Assembly (NCBI RefSeq): GCF_011009015.1
Contig: NZ_CP048878.1
Location: forward strand, 1,587,001 to 1,651,000
DNA from: Spartinivicinus ruber
Lineage (GTDB): Bacteria > Pseudomonadota > Gammaproteobacteria > Pseudomonadales > Zooshikellaceae
Reading direction: 5' to 3'
Length of the DNA: 64,000 nucleotides
The notes below the pieces were generated by a model. That model did not search any database. It saw only the letters and a program-made list of their open reading frames with translations, and had not been told where the DNA came from. Both the position numbers and the translations under genes were made by a program. Of the stretch, positions 8,157 to 16,692 are shown piece by piece. Every line of letters begins with the position of its first letter. The stretch's first letter is position 1.

Positions 8157-9692
8157 TTAACTAAGTTTTAATTTTAGTGCTGATAGTTTAGGTTTAACTA
8201 ACTGAATAATAATGGCTTCTGCGCCAGTTGGTTGTGATGCAGAGGAAGCTGTTTGTAGAGGATAAGTGAAATACCATAAACTAAAATGGCAGATACTATA
8301 AATGGCCAAGCCGATAATGGCCATTACCGACATCGTTAGTAAGTTGATAAAAAAGTTATCATGCAGTGGAAACCATGCGTTTAACAGCAATAAACAACCC
8401 GTCAGACAAATTGCCGCTAAAACAGTACGTGTCAGTGGCCATAATAGTTGTAGTATTGGTAAAGTGAGTAATCGACAACTAGTGACTAGGCTTAACAGGG
8501 TTCCAAAAATTGCAGTTGCCAGAATGCTAAGTAAAGCTTCTAATATTTGATTTTGAGTAATAAAGTAGCTGAATAAGATAACTCTGATTACTCCTTGTAT
8601 GAACAAGATAGCGGTGACTATTTGTGGCTTTGCCAGAGCATAATAAATTGAAAAAGTGGCTCCGGTAACTAACGAAAATGCTCCAGAAAGGCAAAAAATC
8701 TTTAACATCCACGATTCACTGAGCCATTTGTCACTTAATAAAATGATAACAAAATATTCATTTAAAATGGCAAGGGTAACGGCAATAGGAACACCAAAAA
8801 ATGCAATCATTGAAATGCTATTAAGAAAGACTTGCGCTAATTGATGTCTATCATTTGTTAGTTTTGAATAGCCTGGAAATAGCGCTTTTTGGATGGGTAG
8901 TACTAACTCAACTGTCGTGATATCAGCCACTTCTTTCATCATTGAGTAGTTGCCTAACACTTTTGTGTTTAATGAGCTACCGACAATTAGCATCATCAGG
9001 CGGTTATTGGTGAAACCGAGAATGTTTGTAAATAACATCCATTTTGAAAAATTTAATAAACTCCGCCAGCTTTTTAGAGATAGGGATGGGCGATAGTCAC
9101 TCATGATGAAACTGAGGAGAAGGCCTGCTAAGCTATTAGTAATCATGCCAAGAATTAAAGCCCAATATGATTTTAGTAAAACACCTGCTGTGACGGTTAC
9201 TATAAAAGACAGAATCTTTTTACTGAATTCAAAATGAAACTCTTTTTTCAGTTTTAGCTCTTTGCGGAAATTGACAATACCAATATTGGTAAACCCTTGT
9301 AAAATAGCCATCACTGCTAAACATGGAAAAATTGAGGTGAGTTGGGGTTCATTAAATAGAGCTGCCATCGGATGACTGCCTATTAGTAGGCCTATCGCAA
9401 TAAACAAGCCCATTAATATATTCAGGCTCCAGGCCGTGTTGTAATCTTCTTTAGTCGCGTGTTGATTTTGTATTAATGGCAGGTCAAAGTTAAAGGTCGT
9501 GATTACATCCAAAATGGCATAAAAACTCATCGCAAGTGCCACAATTCCATAATCTTCAGGAACAAGCAGTCTTGCCATAATAAACAGGCTAATAATGCTT
9601 AACAAGCGAACGCAAAGCCTTAGGAAAACCATCCAGACTGCGCCAATGCCCATTTTTTTAGTTATACTAGAGTCGTCCATTAAATGAATCAT
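8157..9692 (-). CDS. Wzx/MOP-type polysaccharide flippase
   Basis: A 511-aa inner-membrane protein with about 12-14 hydrophobic helices and the N-terminal pattern MGIGAVWMVFLRL...ISLFIMARLLVPEDYGI typical of the MOP flippase superfamily (Polysacc_synt_3). These proteins move undecaprenyl-linked oligosaccharides or lipid II-like substrates across the inner membrane. The ATG at 9692 is preceded by AGAGGTG at correct spacing. It heads the four-gene minus-strand cluster. No glycosyltransferase, polymerase or ligase gene lies nearby, which is unusual for a Wzx locus. Confidence 0.88.
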   Translation of the reverse strand: MIHLMDDSSITKKMGIGAVWMVFLRLCVRLLSIISLFIMARLLVPEDYGIVALAMSFYAILDVITTFNFDLPLIQNQHATKEDYNTAWSLNILMGLFIAIGLLIGSHPMAALFNEPQLTSIFPCLAVMAILQGFTNIGIVNFRKELKLKKEFHFEFSKKILSFIVTVTAGVLLKSYWALILGMITNSLAGLLLSFIMSDYRPSLSLKSWRSLLNFSKWMLFTNILGFTNNRLMMLIVGSSLNTKVLGNYSMMKEVADITTVELVLPIQKALFPGYSKLTNDRHQLAQVFLNSISMIAFFGVPIAVTLAILNEYFVIILLSDKWLSESWMLKIFCLSGAFSLVTGATFSIYYALAKPQIVTAILFIQGVIRVILFSYFITQNQILEALLSILATAIFGTLLSLVTSCRLLTLPILQLLWPLTRTVLAAICLTGCLLLLNAWFPLHDNFFINLLTMSVMAIIGLAIYSICHFSLWYFTYPLQTASSASQPTGAEAIIIQLVKPKLSALKLKLS

Positions 9693-9844
9693 TCATGGGC
9701 ACCTCTAAGTTTATAGGTGCCCTTGCGTCATAAAGTTTTAATAGTAAGCCGAGTTTGGAAGGCCAATATATCATACGCTTACTTTTATTTGATAGGACTT
9801 TTAAAACTAAGTAACAACTGAAGTACTAACTAATAACATTATTA

Positions 9845-9868
9845 CCTCCTTACTAATCAGTAAGGAGG
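9845..9868 (-). terminator. Hairpin downstream of PA4642-family gene
   Basis: CCTCCTTACT (9845-9854) and AGTAAGGAGG (9859-9868) form a 10-bp stem with a 4-nt loop, 48 bases beyond the stop of the minus-strand gene. There is no long T run, so it may be a terminator or mRNA 3'-end structure. Confidence 0.5.
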
Positions 9869-9915
9869 AGTAGTCTTTCACGCCTATATAACTATTAGAA
9901 GGTTATTACTATTAT

Positions 9916-10215
9916 TTATTGTGCGCCAGCTTGTTTTAAAGTATTGATATAATGTTCTGCTTGTTGGTGGCTACTGATAGTGGCTAGGAATGTTTCACCT
10001 TCTTTACTGGTGGCGTTAATGTCATGCCCTGCGGTAATAAAAATTTGTAGGAAACGAGCAAAGTCATCTTCGCGTAAAGCACGATAAGCTTTGGTGAGGA
10101 TATGATAGTCGTTGTTTACATCATCGTGAGATTTAAGAGTTAAAAGGTCTTTTAGTCTTTCATCAGAAACTTCTTCACCAATTACTTTTTGCTTGTCTTT
10201 TTTCATTATGAACAC
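9916..10215 (-). CDS. PA4642-family conserved hypothetical protein
   Basis: A 99-aa protein whose N-terminal KKDKQKVIGEEVSDERLK and following ADYH/KAYRALREDDF pattern match the small conserved Pseudomonas protein PA4642 as I remember it. The C-terminal half (FARFLQIFITAGHDINATSKEGETFL) looks like a single ankyrin-like repeat. Function is unknown. A second in-frame ATG three codons in (10206) is an equally plausible start (MKKDKQ). In Pseudomonas the PA4642-PA4646 region also holds hpt and upp, so the neighbourhood is conserved. Confidence 0.8.
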   Translation of the reverse strand: MFIMKKDKQKVIGEEVSDERLKDLLTLKSHDDVNNDYHILTKAYRALREDDFARFLQIFITAGHDINATSKEGETFLATISSHQQAEHYINTLKQAGAQ

Positions 10216-10415
10216 ACCGACTTAAATACAAAACTAGATTTTATCAGGCTTAAAATAACTAAGGAACACTTGAGAAATATTCTTAAGTGTTTCTAAGCCA
10301 TCATTGGATGAACAGGACTAAGAGGTAGTATACGACTTGAGATAATAGCCAAGCTATGGCTCAAGTCATATTTTAAACGGTAGGCGAAGAGTGGTATAGG
10401 TACAGTGTGTTTAGT

Positions 10416-10970
10416 TTAGTGGCCTTTTAATGCGTAAATACCGGGTGCATTACGCCAGTAACCTTTGTAGTCCATCCCATAGCCGAAAATATAGCGATCC
10501 TCAATTTGTAAGCCAATATAGTCAGCGTCAAGTTCAACCCCTTTACGGTCATGTTTTTTCTCGACCAGAACAGCTGTAATTACTGACTTAGCACCAGCTT
10601 TTCGACAATAGTCAACAATGGCTGCTAAGGTATGACCTTCATCCAATATATCATCAATGATCAGAACGTTCCGATCATTCATTTCAGTATTTGGTTTTAC
10701 CAGCCAGTTTAATTCGCCTCCTCGTGTTTCATTCCGATAGCGAGTAGCATGGATATAGTCTATTTGCAGAGGAAAGTTCAGCTTGGTCAAGAGTTTGCCA
10801 CTGGTGACTAAGCCACCATTCATAATACAGAAAACCAGTGGGTTACTGTTAGCTAGATCAGCTGTGATAGCTTGTCCCATGCGGTCGATGGCTGCTTCAA
10901 CTTCTGTATTGTCGTATAAACAGTCAGCTTCAGCATACACCTCTTTAATATGGTCAAGATCAACAGGCAT
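10416..10970 (-). CDS. hpt: Hypoxanthine-guanine phosphoribosyltransferase
   Basis: Purine salvage enzyme converting hypoxanthine or guanine plus PRPP to IMP or GMP; 184 aa from the chosen start, the usual size. The PRPP-binding motif VLIIDDILDEGHTL is clear near residue 100, and the family segment FCIMNGGLVTSGKL lies near residue 48. The ATG at 10970 (MPVDLDHIKEVY) is preferred to a more upstream in-frame start because TGAGG precedes it by 9 bases and the extra N-terminal residues are not family-like. It is divergent from upp across a 402-base region. Confidence 0.93.
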   Translation of the reverse strand: MPVDLDHIKEVYAEADCLYDNTEVEAAIDRMGQAITADLANSNPLVFCIMNGGLVTSGKLLTKLNFPLQIDYIHATRYRNETRGGELNWLVKPNTEMNDRNVLIIDDILDEGHTLAAIVDYCRKAGAKSVITAVLVEKKHDRKGVELDADYIGLQIEDRYIFGYGMDYKGYWRNAPGIYALKGH

Positions 10971-11372
10971 GAATGGGGACCTCACTAAGCGTTGGGTAAG
11001 TATGTAATACAATAACCAAATCGTTAAACCAGAAACCAAGGGCCCTGGTGAAATCTCTTCTAGTATAATGTACTTGTCAAAAGGGGTAATTTTACCTTTG
11101 TAAGGGACCTTATACTAGATATAAAGGGCGCAACCATACTAAGGATTAGCCATTTGAGCAAGCTTTTTCTTGGTTTAGCTAAATATATGATCTGGGTGAT
11201 TTTTGAGCAATTAAATTGCTAAATGTCGTATGTGTACACTCTTCGCTGTGGGTCTATATGATATTGATGTCATGAAAGTTATCAAAAACTTGAGCAAGGG
11301 GTAAACCTCACTTAAAGTATGGGCAATACAATGCATGATAAACGAATTGACTAATAACAAGCAGAGTAAATC

Positions 11373-11999
11373 ATGAAAGTTCATGAGATTAAACACCCTT
11401 TGGTACAGCATAAACTTGGTTTAATGCGTAAAGAGGGAATTAGCACCAAAGGGTTTCGTGGGTTAGCAAGTGAAGTTGGGTGCTTGCTTACTTATGAGGC
11501 AACTAAAGATTTACCATTAGAAGATAAAGAAATTACAGGCTGGGCAGGAAAGGTCACTGTAAAACAAATAAAAGGCAAAAAGATTACGGTAGTGCCTATT
11601 TTAAGGGCAGGCCTTGGCATGTTGGATGGGGTTTTGGAGTTGATTCCCAATGCAAAAGTCAGTGTGGTAGGGCTTTATCGTAATGAAGAAACCTTAGAAC
11701 CTGTGCCTTACTTTGAAAAGCTGGTGAGTAATATAGATGAACGGATGGCTTTGATAGTAGACCCAATGTTAGCAACAGGTGGTTCAATGGTAGCTGCTAT
11801 TGAAATGCTAAAAAAAGCCGGTTGCCATGAAATCAGGGTCTTAGTGCTAGTTGCTGCTCCTGAGGGAATAAAAAGAGTCACTGAAGCGCATCCTGATGTT
11901 GAAATTTTTACTGCAGCCATTGATGAGAAGCTTAATGAAAATGGCTATATCATCCCAGGATTAGGGGATGCTGGGGATAAAATTTTTGGTACTAAATAA
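11373..11999 (+). CDS. upp: Uracil phosphoribosyltransferase
   Basis: Pyrimidine salvage enzyme making UMP from uracil and PRPP; 208 aa, exactly the usual length. It starts [16 protein letters not shown]. The PRPP loop is [14 protein letters not shown] (about residues 126-139), the motif [14 protein letters not shown] lies near residue 74, and the uracil-binding C-terminal [17 protein letters not shown] is intact. It is transcribed alone in the window, divergent from hpt. A long imperfect hairpin follows 15 bases after the stop. Confidence 0.97.
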   Translation: MKVHEIKHPLVQHKLGLMRKEGISTKGFRGLASEVGCLLTYEATKDLPLEDKEITGWAGKVTVKQIKGKKITVVPILRAGLGMLDGVLELIPNAKVSVVGLYRNEETLEPVPYFEKLVSNIDERMALIVDPMLATGGSMVAAIEMLKKAGCHEIRVLVLVAAPEGIKRVTEAHPDVEIFTAAIDEKLNENGYIIPGLGDAGDKIFGTK

Positions 12000-12013
12000 A
12001 CTGTAGGCTTTAT

Positions 12014-12083
12014 AAGGGGTGTGCACGAAATAACTTGCCAGCTTTTTGTTCTTAGGTGGAAGTTATTTCGTGCACGTTCCCTT
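12014..12083. repeat. Long inverted repeat downstream of upp
   Basis: Two perfect 16-base arms, GTGCACGAAATAACTT (12021-12036) and its complement (12060-12075), flank a 23-base spacer. Outside them AAGGG/CCCTT pairing extends the stem imperfectly to 12014-12083. It lies between the convergent upp and aldehyde dehydrogenase genes. No T run follows, so it may be a bidirectional transcript end or a small palindromic repeat. Confidence 0.6.
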
Positions 12084-12100
12084 GATGCTTAGTAATGACA

Positions 12101-12134
12101 ACAAACCCTAAAAATCATTCGCGAAGAGTATAAC
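12101..12134 (-). repeat. Dispersed intergenic repeat, copy B
   Basis: Read on the minus strand, this carries ATACTCTTCGCGAATGATTT followed by TTAGGGTTTGTT. It matches the copies at 14233-14292 and 32337-32375 with only a few differences. It sits just downstream of the aldehyde dehydrogenase stop. Confidence 0.55.
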
Positions 12135-12159
12135 TATTGTCCAGTCATTTTTTTGCAAT

Positions 12160-13737
12160 TTATTGATTACCTCTATCCCGTTGTGCCTCTTTTTCCAGGG
12201 CCAAACCTGTTTTAGCCAGTTTAATGAGTTTGATCCAAGAAGGGGTAAATAAAACATCAATTAATTGTTGAAATAACTGATACTTTTGTCGTGTGTAAGG
12301 AAACCAGTTGGGTTCAATTTTGCTCGATTGTTTGTCAATTAATATAGATTTACTTCTGGTGAAAGCCAGCAGACCTTCTTTACCTTTGGCTCTGCCAAAA
12401 CCACTTTGTTTGACACCACCAAATGGTAATGCTGGGTTACCCTCGGTTAACATGACATTATTAATTGAAACTGCTCCCACTTGAATTGCATTGGCCAGTC
12501 GTCTTGCTCTGTCAATATCACGGCTCCATATACTGGCACTTAAACCATAAGGCAGTTGGTTAAGTTCTGTGGCTAGCTGCTTCTCGTCATCAAATGGTAA
12601 CAATGCGATGACTGGGCCGAAGGTTTCCTCTTGATATAATTTCATTTCTGGTGAAATATTACTCACTAATGTGGGCGGGAAAAATCGACCTTTTTCATTA
12701 AAAGTATTACCACCAGCAATAATGGTTGCGCCTTTTTCAATTGCGTCGTCCAGTTGCTGCTTAACAATCTCTAGTTGAAAATCAGTTGTCATGGCTCCTA
12801 TGTCTGCATCACCCTGATCGCCCGTATTAATCACTAGTGGCTGTACTGCGGTTGTGAGTTGCTCAATGAATTGCTCAAAAATATCCTTATGAATACAAAG
12901 CAGTTCTACTGATGTACAAGATTGCCCGGCATTTGTTAAGCCTCCCCATAAAGCGCCTGCTACTGTACGTTTGATATCGACATCAGGGAAGACGACCATA
13001 GCATCTTTTCCCCCCAGTTCTAAATCAACTGGAATGATATATTGGGATGCTTTTTTTAGAATGGCTTTGCCAGTGCGAGTGCTACCAGTAAAAAATATTT
13101 TATTGGGTTTTTCATCAATCAGCTTTTCTGCTGTAACGCCTGAGCCATAAACTACTTTTAGGCTTTGCTTTAATAATGGAGAAATAGCACAAATTTCTTC
13201 AATCAAACCAGTAAGGGGAGTATGTTCAGAGGGCTTAAAAATAATACTGTTTCCAGCTAAAAATGCCCCGGTAATAAATGTCATAGCAATATGAAAAGGA
13301 TAATTCCAAGGGGCAATAATTAAAACTGTACCATAAGGCTCTTGCTGAATATAAGACTTTTTACCGAGTAATGATATTGGTGTTGATACTTTACGAAGTT
13401 TAAGAATTTTATGGGCATTGGCTTTATTCCAGTGTAAGTTATCTAAAACTCCCAGTACTTCTGAAACAAGAGCGTCTGTCCTGGACTTGCCGGTATCTGT
13501 AACAATTCTAGTGCAAATTGCTTCTTTATTTGCTTTTATATAACCAATAATTTTGTCAATTTCTGCTGCTCGTTGACTAACAGAAAATTGTTGTAAATCT
13601 TTTTGGGAGGATCTTAGTATTTGGTAGATTTTTTTAATTTGAGAGTCAGAAGCTTCTTGAATTGTAATTGACTTTCTCAATTTTAGGTAGTCGTCAGTCT
13701 GATGTGTTTGCTGTTGAGAGGGAGGTTTAGGTGACAT
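12160..13737 (-). CDS. Aldehyde dehydrogenase (NAD(P)-dependent)
   Basis: A 525-aa aldehyde dehydrogenase superfamily enzyme oxidising an aldehyde to its acid. The substrate-funnel motif FKPSEHTPL, cofactor motif FFTGSTRTGKAI, general-base glutamate in LELGGKDA, and catalytic Cys in NAGQSCTSVE are all present, as is EETFGPVI. The overall pattern and hydrophobic C-terminal tail resemble class 3, fatty or coniferyl aldehyde dehydrogenases. The ATG at 13737 is chosen because AGGAA lies 8 bases upstream; a TTG two codons earlier lacks this. It is the last gene after a GMC oxidase and a small partner, so it probably removes the aldehyde made by the oxidase. Confidence 0.9.
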   Translation of the reverse strand: MSPKPPSQQQTHQTDDYLKLRKSITIQEASDSQIKKIYQILRSSQKDLQQFSVSQRAAEIDKIIGYIKANKEAICTRIVTDTGKSRTDALVSEVLGVLDNLHWNKANAHKILKLRKVSTPISLLGKKSYIQQEPYGTVLIIAPWNYPFHIAMTFITGAFLAGNSIIFKPSEHTPLTGLIEEICAISPLLKQSLKVVYGSGVTAEKLIDEKPNKIFFTGSTRTGKAILKKASQYIIPVDLELGGKDAMVVFPDVDIKRTVAGALWGGLTNAGQSCTSVELLCIHKDIFEQFIEQLTTAVQPLVINTGDQGDADIGAMTTDFQLEIVKQQLDDAIEKGATIIAGGNTFNEKGRFFPPTLVSNISPEMKLYQEETFGPVIALLPFDDEKQLATELNQLPYGLSASIWSRDIDRARRLANAIQVGAVSINNVMLTEGNPALPFGGVKQSGFGRAKGKEGLLAFTRSKSILIDKQSSKIEPNWFPYTRQKYQLFQQLIDVLFTPSWIKLIKLAKTGLALEKEAQRDRGNQ

Positions 13738-13758
13738 AAGCAATATTCCTGATGGTTT

Positions 13759-14199
13759 TTATAGAAAGTTTTTCTCAGGGTGCTGCCGGGTGATTGGCTG
13801 GCAATTGATGTGATAGCCAATCGCATCATGAACTCCGCTAGTATTCCTATAAGGACCAGCAAGATCACTATAATATAAACTGAAAATAAGACCTTTTAGT
13901 CCCCAGAATCCTAGACGGCATTGCTGGCCAATAAAACCAGGGGCATTGCTGAAAGTGTCCAATAATACTATAAACTGTGGAATAAAGTTTCTTGGTACGA
14001 ACGATAGTAAGCTTAATAAGACTTTTAAATCTTTTACATTTTGTGTAGGAGTGAAGCTTAGTACTTCGTCAATATGATGTAGGCAACCTGTATCACTAAA
14101 TGCAGGTAATTGTCCATAGCCTGGAGCAAAAATATCACCAAGTTTTTGTAGTGCGCTAAGTTGCCGAATTGATAATTGATGAGAAATGATAGTCTTCAT
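13759..14199 (-). CDS. Small protein paired with GMC oxidase
   Basis: A 146-aa protein without a clear signal sequence. Pattern: ISIRQLSALQKLGDIFAPG-like N-terminus (here LSIRQLSALQKLGDIFAP), then a central helical region with LLSLLSFVPRNFIPQF and a C-terminal GLKGLIFSLYYSD. This arrangement resembles the small gluconate-2-dehydrogenase-subunit-3-like partners found beside GMC flavoproteins, but similarity is weak by eye. It lies 164 bases after the GMC gene and 21 bases before the aldehyde dehydrogenase, so an accessory subunit role is inferred. Confidence 0.6.
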   Translation of the reverse strand: MKTIISHQLSIRQLSALQKLGDIFAPGYGQLPAFSDTGCLHHIDEVLSFTPTQNVKDLKVLLSLLSFVPRNFIPQFIVLLDTFSNAPGFIGQQCRLGFWGLKGLIFSLYYSDLAGPYRNTSGVHDAIGYHINCQPITRQHPEKNFL

Positions 14200-14232
14200 T
14201 GTACTTGTATTTTTATACAGAAAGTTTTACGG

Positions 14233-14292
14233 ATATACTCTTCACGAATGCTTTTTAGACTTTGTTACCAGTACCCTTCGCTGAGAGTATAT
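14233..14292 (+). repeat. Dispersed palindromic repeat, copy A
   Basis: A 60-base unit with imperfect terminal inverted repeats, ATATACTCTTCACGAA at one end and TTCGCTGAGAGTATAT at the other. The left half matches copies at 12101-12134 (minus) and 32337-32375. It lies in the gap between the GMC oxidase gene and its small partner. Confidence 0.6.
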
Positions 14293-14363
14293 ACCTGTTT
14301 AATTTGCACTTAAAAATAAATCATGAATGGTATATATTAAGCTTGTTTAACTTATATATACCC

Positions 14364-15812
14364 TTATAAAGCGTTCTCAAACCAGGGTGCTTCTTTAGTG
14401 TGAATTGCAACAGGAGTAAAGCCTGCTAAGTCTAAAATAGTTTGGCTAGCTCTATGGGCTAATGCCATAACTGATAAGGACGGATTTATACCCGGTGCAC
14501 AGGGAAATACGGAACTATCTACAACATGAATATTATCGTAACCAAATAGCTGGAAATTTTCATTAATAACAGCATGTTTGGGGTTAGTGCCAATAGCGCA
14601 GCCTCCCATTAAATGTAACCCGATTGGCATATGAGGTTTATAAATTGCATTGGGGTTGAGGCTAGCAAAAATATTATACACTTGCTCCATACCTGCCATG
14701 GCCTTTTGGTTGTCAAGATCAGATAGAGTTTTATAAATTTTCAGTTGTCCTTTTCGGGTTAGTTTTATCTGGCCAGGGTTTTCGTCCCGAATGGCGACTT
14801 CGATACAAGCTAAGTGACGATAACGCTGCATAAACTGATGGTGAGAAATTCCATAGCCTGATTTCATCATAGCAATGGCAATCGGGCCTCCAAATACATT
14901 TTCTAACTTAAAGCCCTGTTGACGAAACCTTTGATCTGCAGACTTTAATGCTTGAAAAGCACCTTTATGGGCATCCACCGGGTCTGGCATGTCGGCGAAA
15001 AGCATATATTGTGGATGACAAAAAAAGCCTTTTCCTAACGCAGGCAAGGATTGGCCGAAACCAGATGTTAATAAAAGTTCAGAGCTGCCTAGAGCACCAG
15101 CAGCAACAATTACACGTTTGGCTCTGACCTGAATGGGTTGATTGGCTTGAAGCCCATAAATAACAACTTGTGGTTTGCCGTAGATGATTTGTTGTGCATG
15201 GAATTGATCTATTAAATGAACACCTTGTTGTAATGCTTTAGGTAAAAATGTAACCACCATGCTTTGCTTAGACTGACGATTACAGCCGCCTAAACAAACA
15301 ATACAATCATTGATGTTATGGTTATGGCACTGACTTTGACCACGCCTGAGTGGTGCATATTCTAAATGATTATGCTCAAACCCTTTTGCATAGAGGCGGG
15401 CATTACCATTCCAATGCTGCTGAGGAATGACTTCAAGCCTAATGTGTTGCTCTATCTGGCTATAATGTTGATTGAATTCTTGACTCGTAAACCAGTTAAT
15501 GCCTGAATGTTGTTTAAAGTGATCAAATGCAGCTCGGTCAAAGCGGTCAAGTAAACATTGATTGACAATAGTGCCTCCACCAACCACTTTGCCCCTTAAA
15601 AATAAAATATTCGCTTGCTTATTTAGTTCCATGCCTCCTTGCCAAAATAATTGGCTGTTAGCATGTAATTCATTGGTTGGGTATTGACCTACAGGAGTAT
15701 TTTTACCTGCTTCTAGCAAGCAAACACTAGCGCCAGACTTGCTTAAAAAATAACTAAGCGTGCTGCCAGCAGCTCCAGTGCCAATGATGGCGAAATCATA
15801 TAGTTTGTTCAT
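14364..15812 (-). CDS. GMC-family FAD-dependent alcohol oxidoreductase
   Basis: A 482-aa glucose-methanol-choline oxidoreductase. The N-terminal FAD fold has GTGAAGSTLSYFLSKSG near residue 11, and the motif GKVVGGGTIVNQ lies near residue 74. A four-Cys segment (C-x-N-x5-CIVCLGGC, about residues 160-180) is typical of the long-chain alcohol oxidase/cholesterol oxidase-like branch. The C-terminal catalytic block with HLMGGCAIGTNP, VVDSSVFPCAPGINPS and MALAHRAS is intact. No signal peptide is seen. With the downstream aldehyde dehydrogenase it forms an alcohol-to-acid route, probably for long-chain or terpenoid alcohols; the substrate is inferred. Confidence 0.88.
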   Translation of the reverse strand: MNKLYDFAIIGTGAAGSTLSYFLSKSGASVCLLEAGKNTPVGQYPTNELHANSQLFWQGGMELNKQANILFLRGKVVGGGTIVNQCLLDRFDRAAFDHFKQHSGINWFTSQEFNQHYSQIEQHIRLEVIPQQHWNGNARLYAKGFEHNHLEYAPLRRGQSQCHNHNINDCIVCLGGCNRQSKQSMVVTFLPKALQQGVHLIDQFHAQQIIYGKPQVVIYGLQANQPIQVRAKRVIVAAGALGSSELLLTSGFGQSLPALGKGFFCHPQYMLFADMPDPVDAHKGAFQALKSADQRFRQQGFKLENVFGGPIAIAMMKSGYGISHHQFMQRYRHLACIEVAIRDENPGQIKLTRKGQLKIYKTLSDLDNQKAMAGMEQVYNIFASLNPNAIYKPHMPIGLHLMGGCAIGTNPKHAVINENFQLFGYDNIHVVDSSVFPCAPGINPSLSVMALAHRASQTILDLAGFTPVAIHTKEAPWFENAL

Positions 15813-16615
15813 GGGATTTATTGTTCTTATTCTGTCATTAACAGACTACAAAACTGGTACTGTAGTTTAATTGATTAAATAATACTATTGTGCATAAAGA
15901 CTTAAAATAGAATATAACTTATGACAATTTTATATAATGTTTTAGTTTGTTGTCAGAATCATCTATAGCTAAGTTTACTGTAATCTATCTGTCATAAAAC
16001 TTTTTAAACTCGAATATATTAAACTTACTTCAACAGATATGGCTAAAAATAGCAAGGAAAATAGAAAAGCGTATAAACGTCCATTGCGTTTTTGGACTAA
16101 AGTAAATCAGTAAAATGGCAATACATTAATTTAATGAGGCTATTAGTTCATATTTTTAAAACCCTGTTTTTATATAAGGAAAATAGGATATTGGTAAAAC
16201 TATATCTTGGGTTAAGTTATACTTTCTCAAAAAATAAATATCTGAAAACCAAATAACTATCCATCCATCTTAGTTGTCACTGATAAATTATTAATCGCCA
16301 ATATGTTATATTATTGTTGCAGTTTTTAGCATGATGGTTCTGGGGCGAGATTTTTGAAGTTTAAGAGAATAACTTCCTGGCAGCATCAGCAGGAAAAGTC
16401 AAGATACATTGCTTGATAACTAAAAAGTAACTGTTAGTCAAAACACTTGGTCTGGTGTAGTAGCTTCCAGTGCTAACAAGAGTAAGTAGTGAGACTGATA
16501 AAACAGCCACCAACTGTTTTGTATCACTATAAATCTTGTTTATATATTTTACATGCAATGTAATGCTTGTGAATTAAATCAATATAATGTGTTGAAATAA
16601 CACGAGTTTTTAGGG
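15813..16615. other. AT-rich intergenic region, no gene found
   Basis: About 800 bases between the divergent GMC oxidase and PEP-CTERM genes. It is very AT-rich with frequent stops in all frames. I see no convincing gene or RNA. An inverted repeat GTGTT-N5-AACAC (16589-16603) near the downstream promoter could be a protein-binding site. Confidence 0.5.
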
Positions 16616-16632
16616 TTGGTACCCTACATGCA
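16616..16632 (+). promoter_or_regulatory. Sigma-54 (-24/-12) promoter of PEP-CTERM gene
   Basis: TTGGTACCCTACATGCA has GG at 16618-16619 and GC at 16630-16631, exactly the 12-base register of RpoN promoters, and matches the consensus TTGGCAC...TTGCA at TTGG, AC and TGCA. It lies 60 bases before the start codon, predicting a leader of about 50 bases. PEP-CTERM genes in exosortase bacteria are known to use sigma-54 promoters with the PrsK/PrsR system. Confidence 0.7.
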
Positions 16633-16692
16633 ATAAGGAATGCACGTAGGCGGCTTGAAAAGCTATCGTTAATATCCTTGAGGGAAACCCTA

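Noticed and set aside
16039-16113. 24-codon basic frame (MAKNSKENRKAYKRPLRFW...)
   Set aside because: No ribosome-binding site and no continuation; it may be a remnant of a membrane-protein start but cannot be supported.
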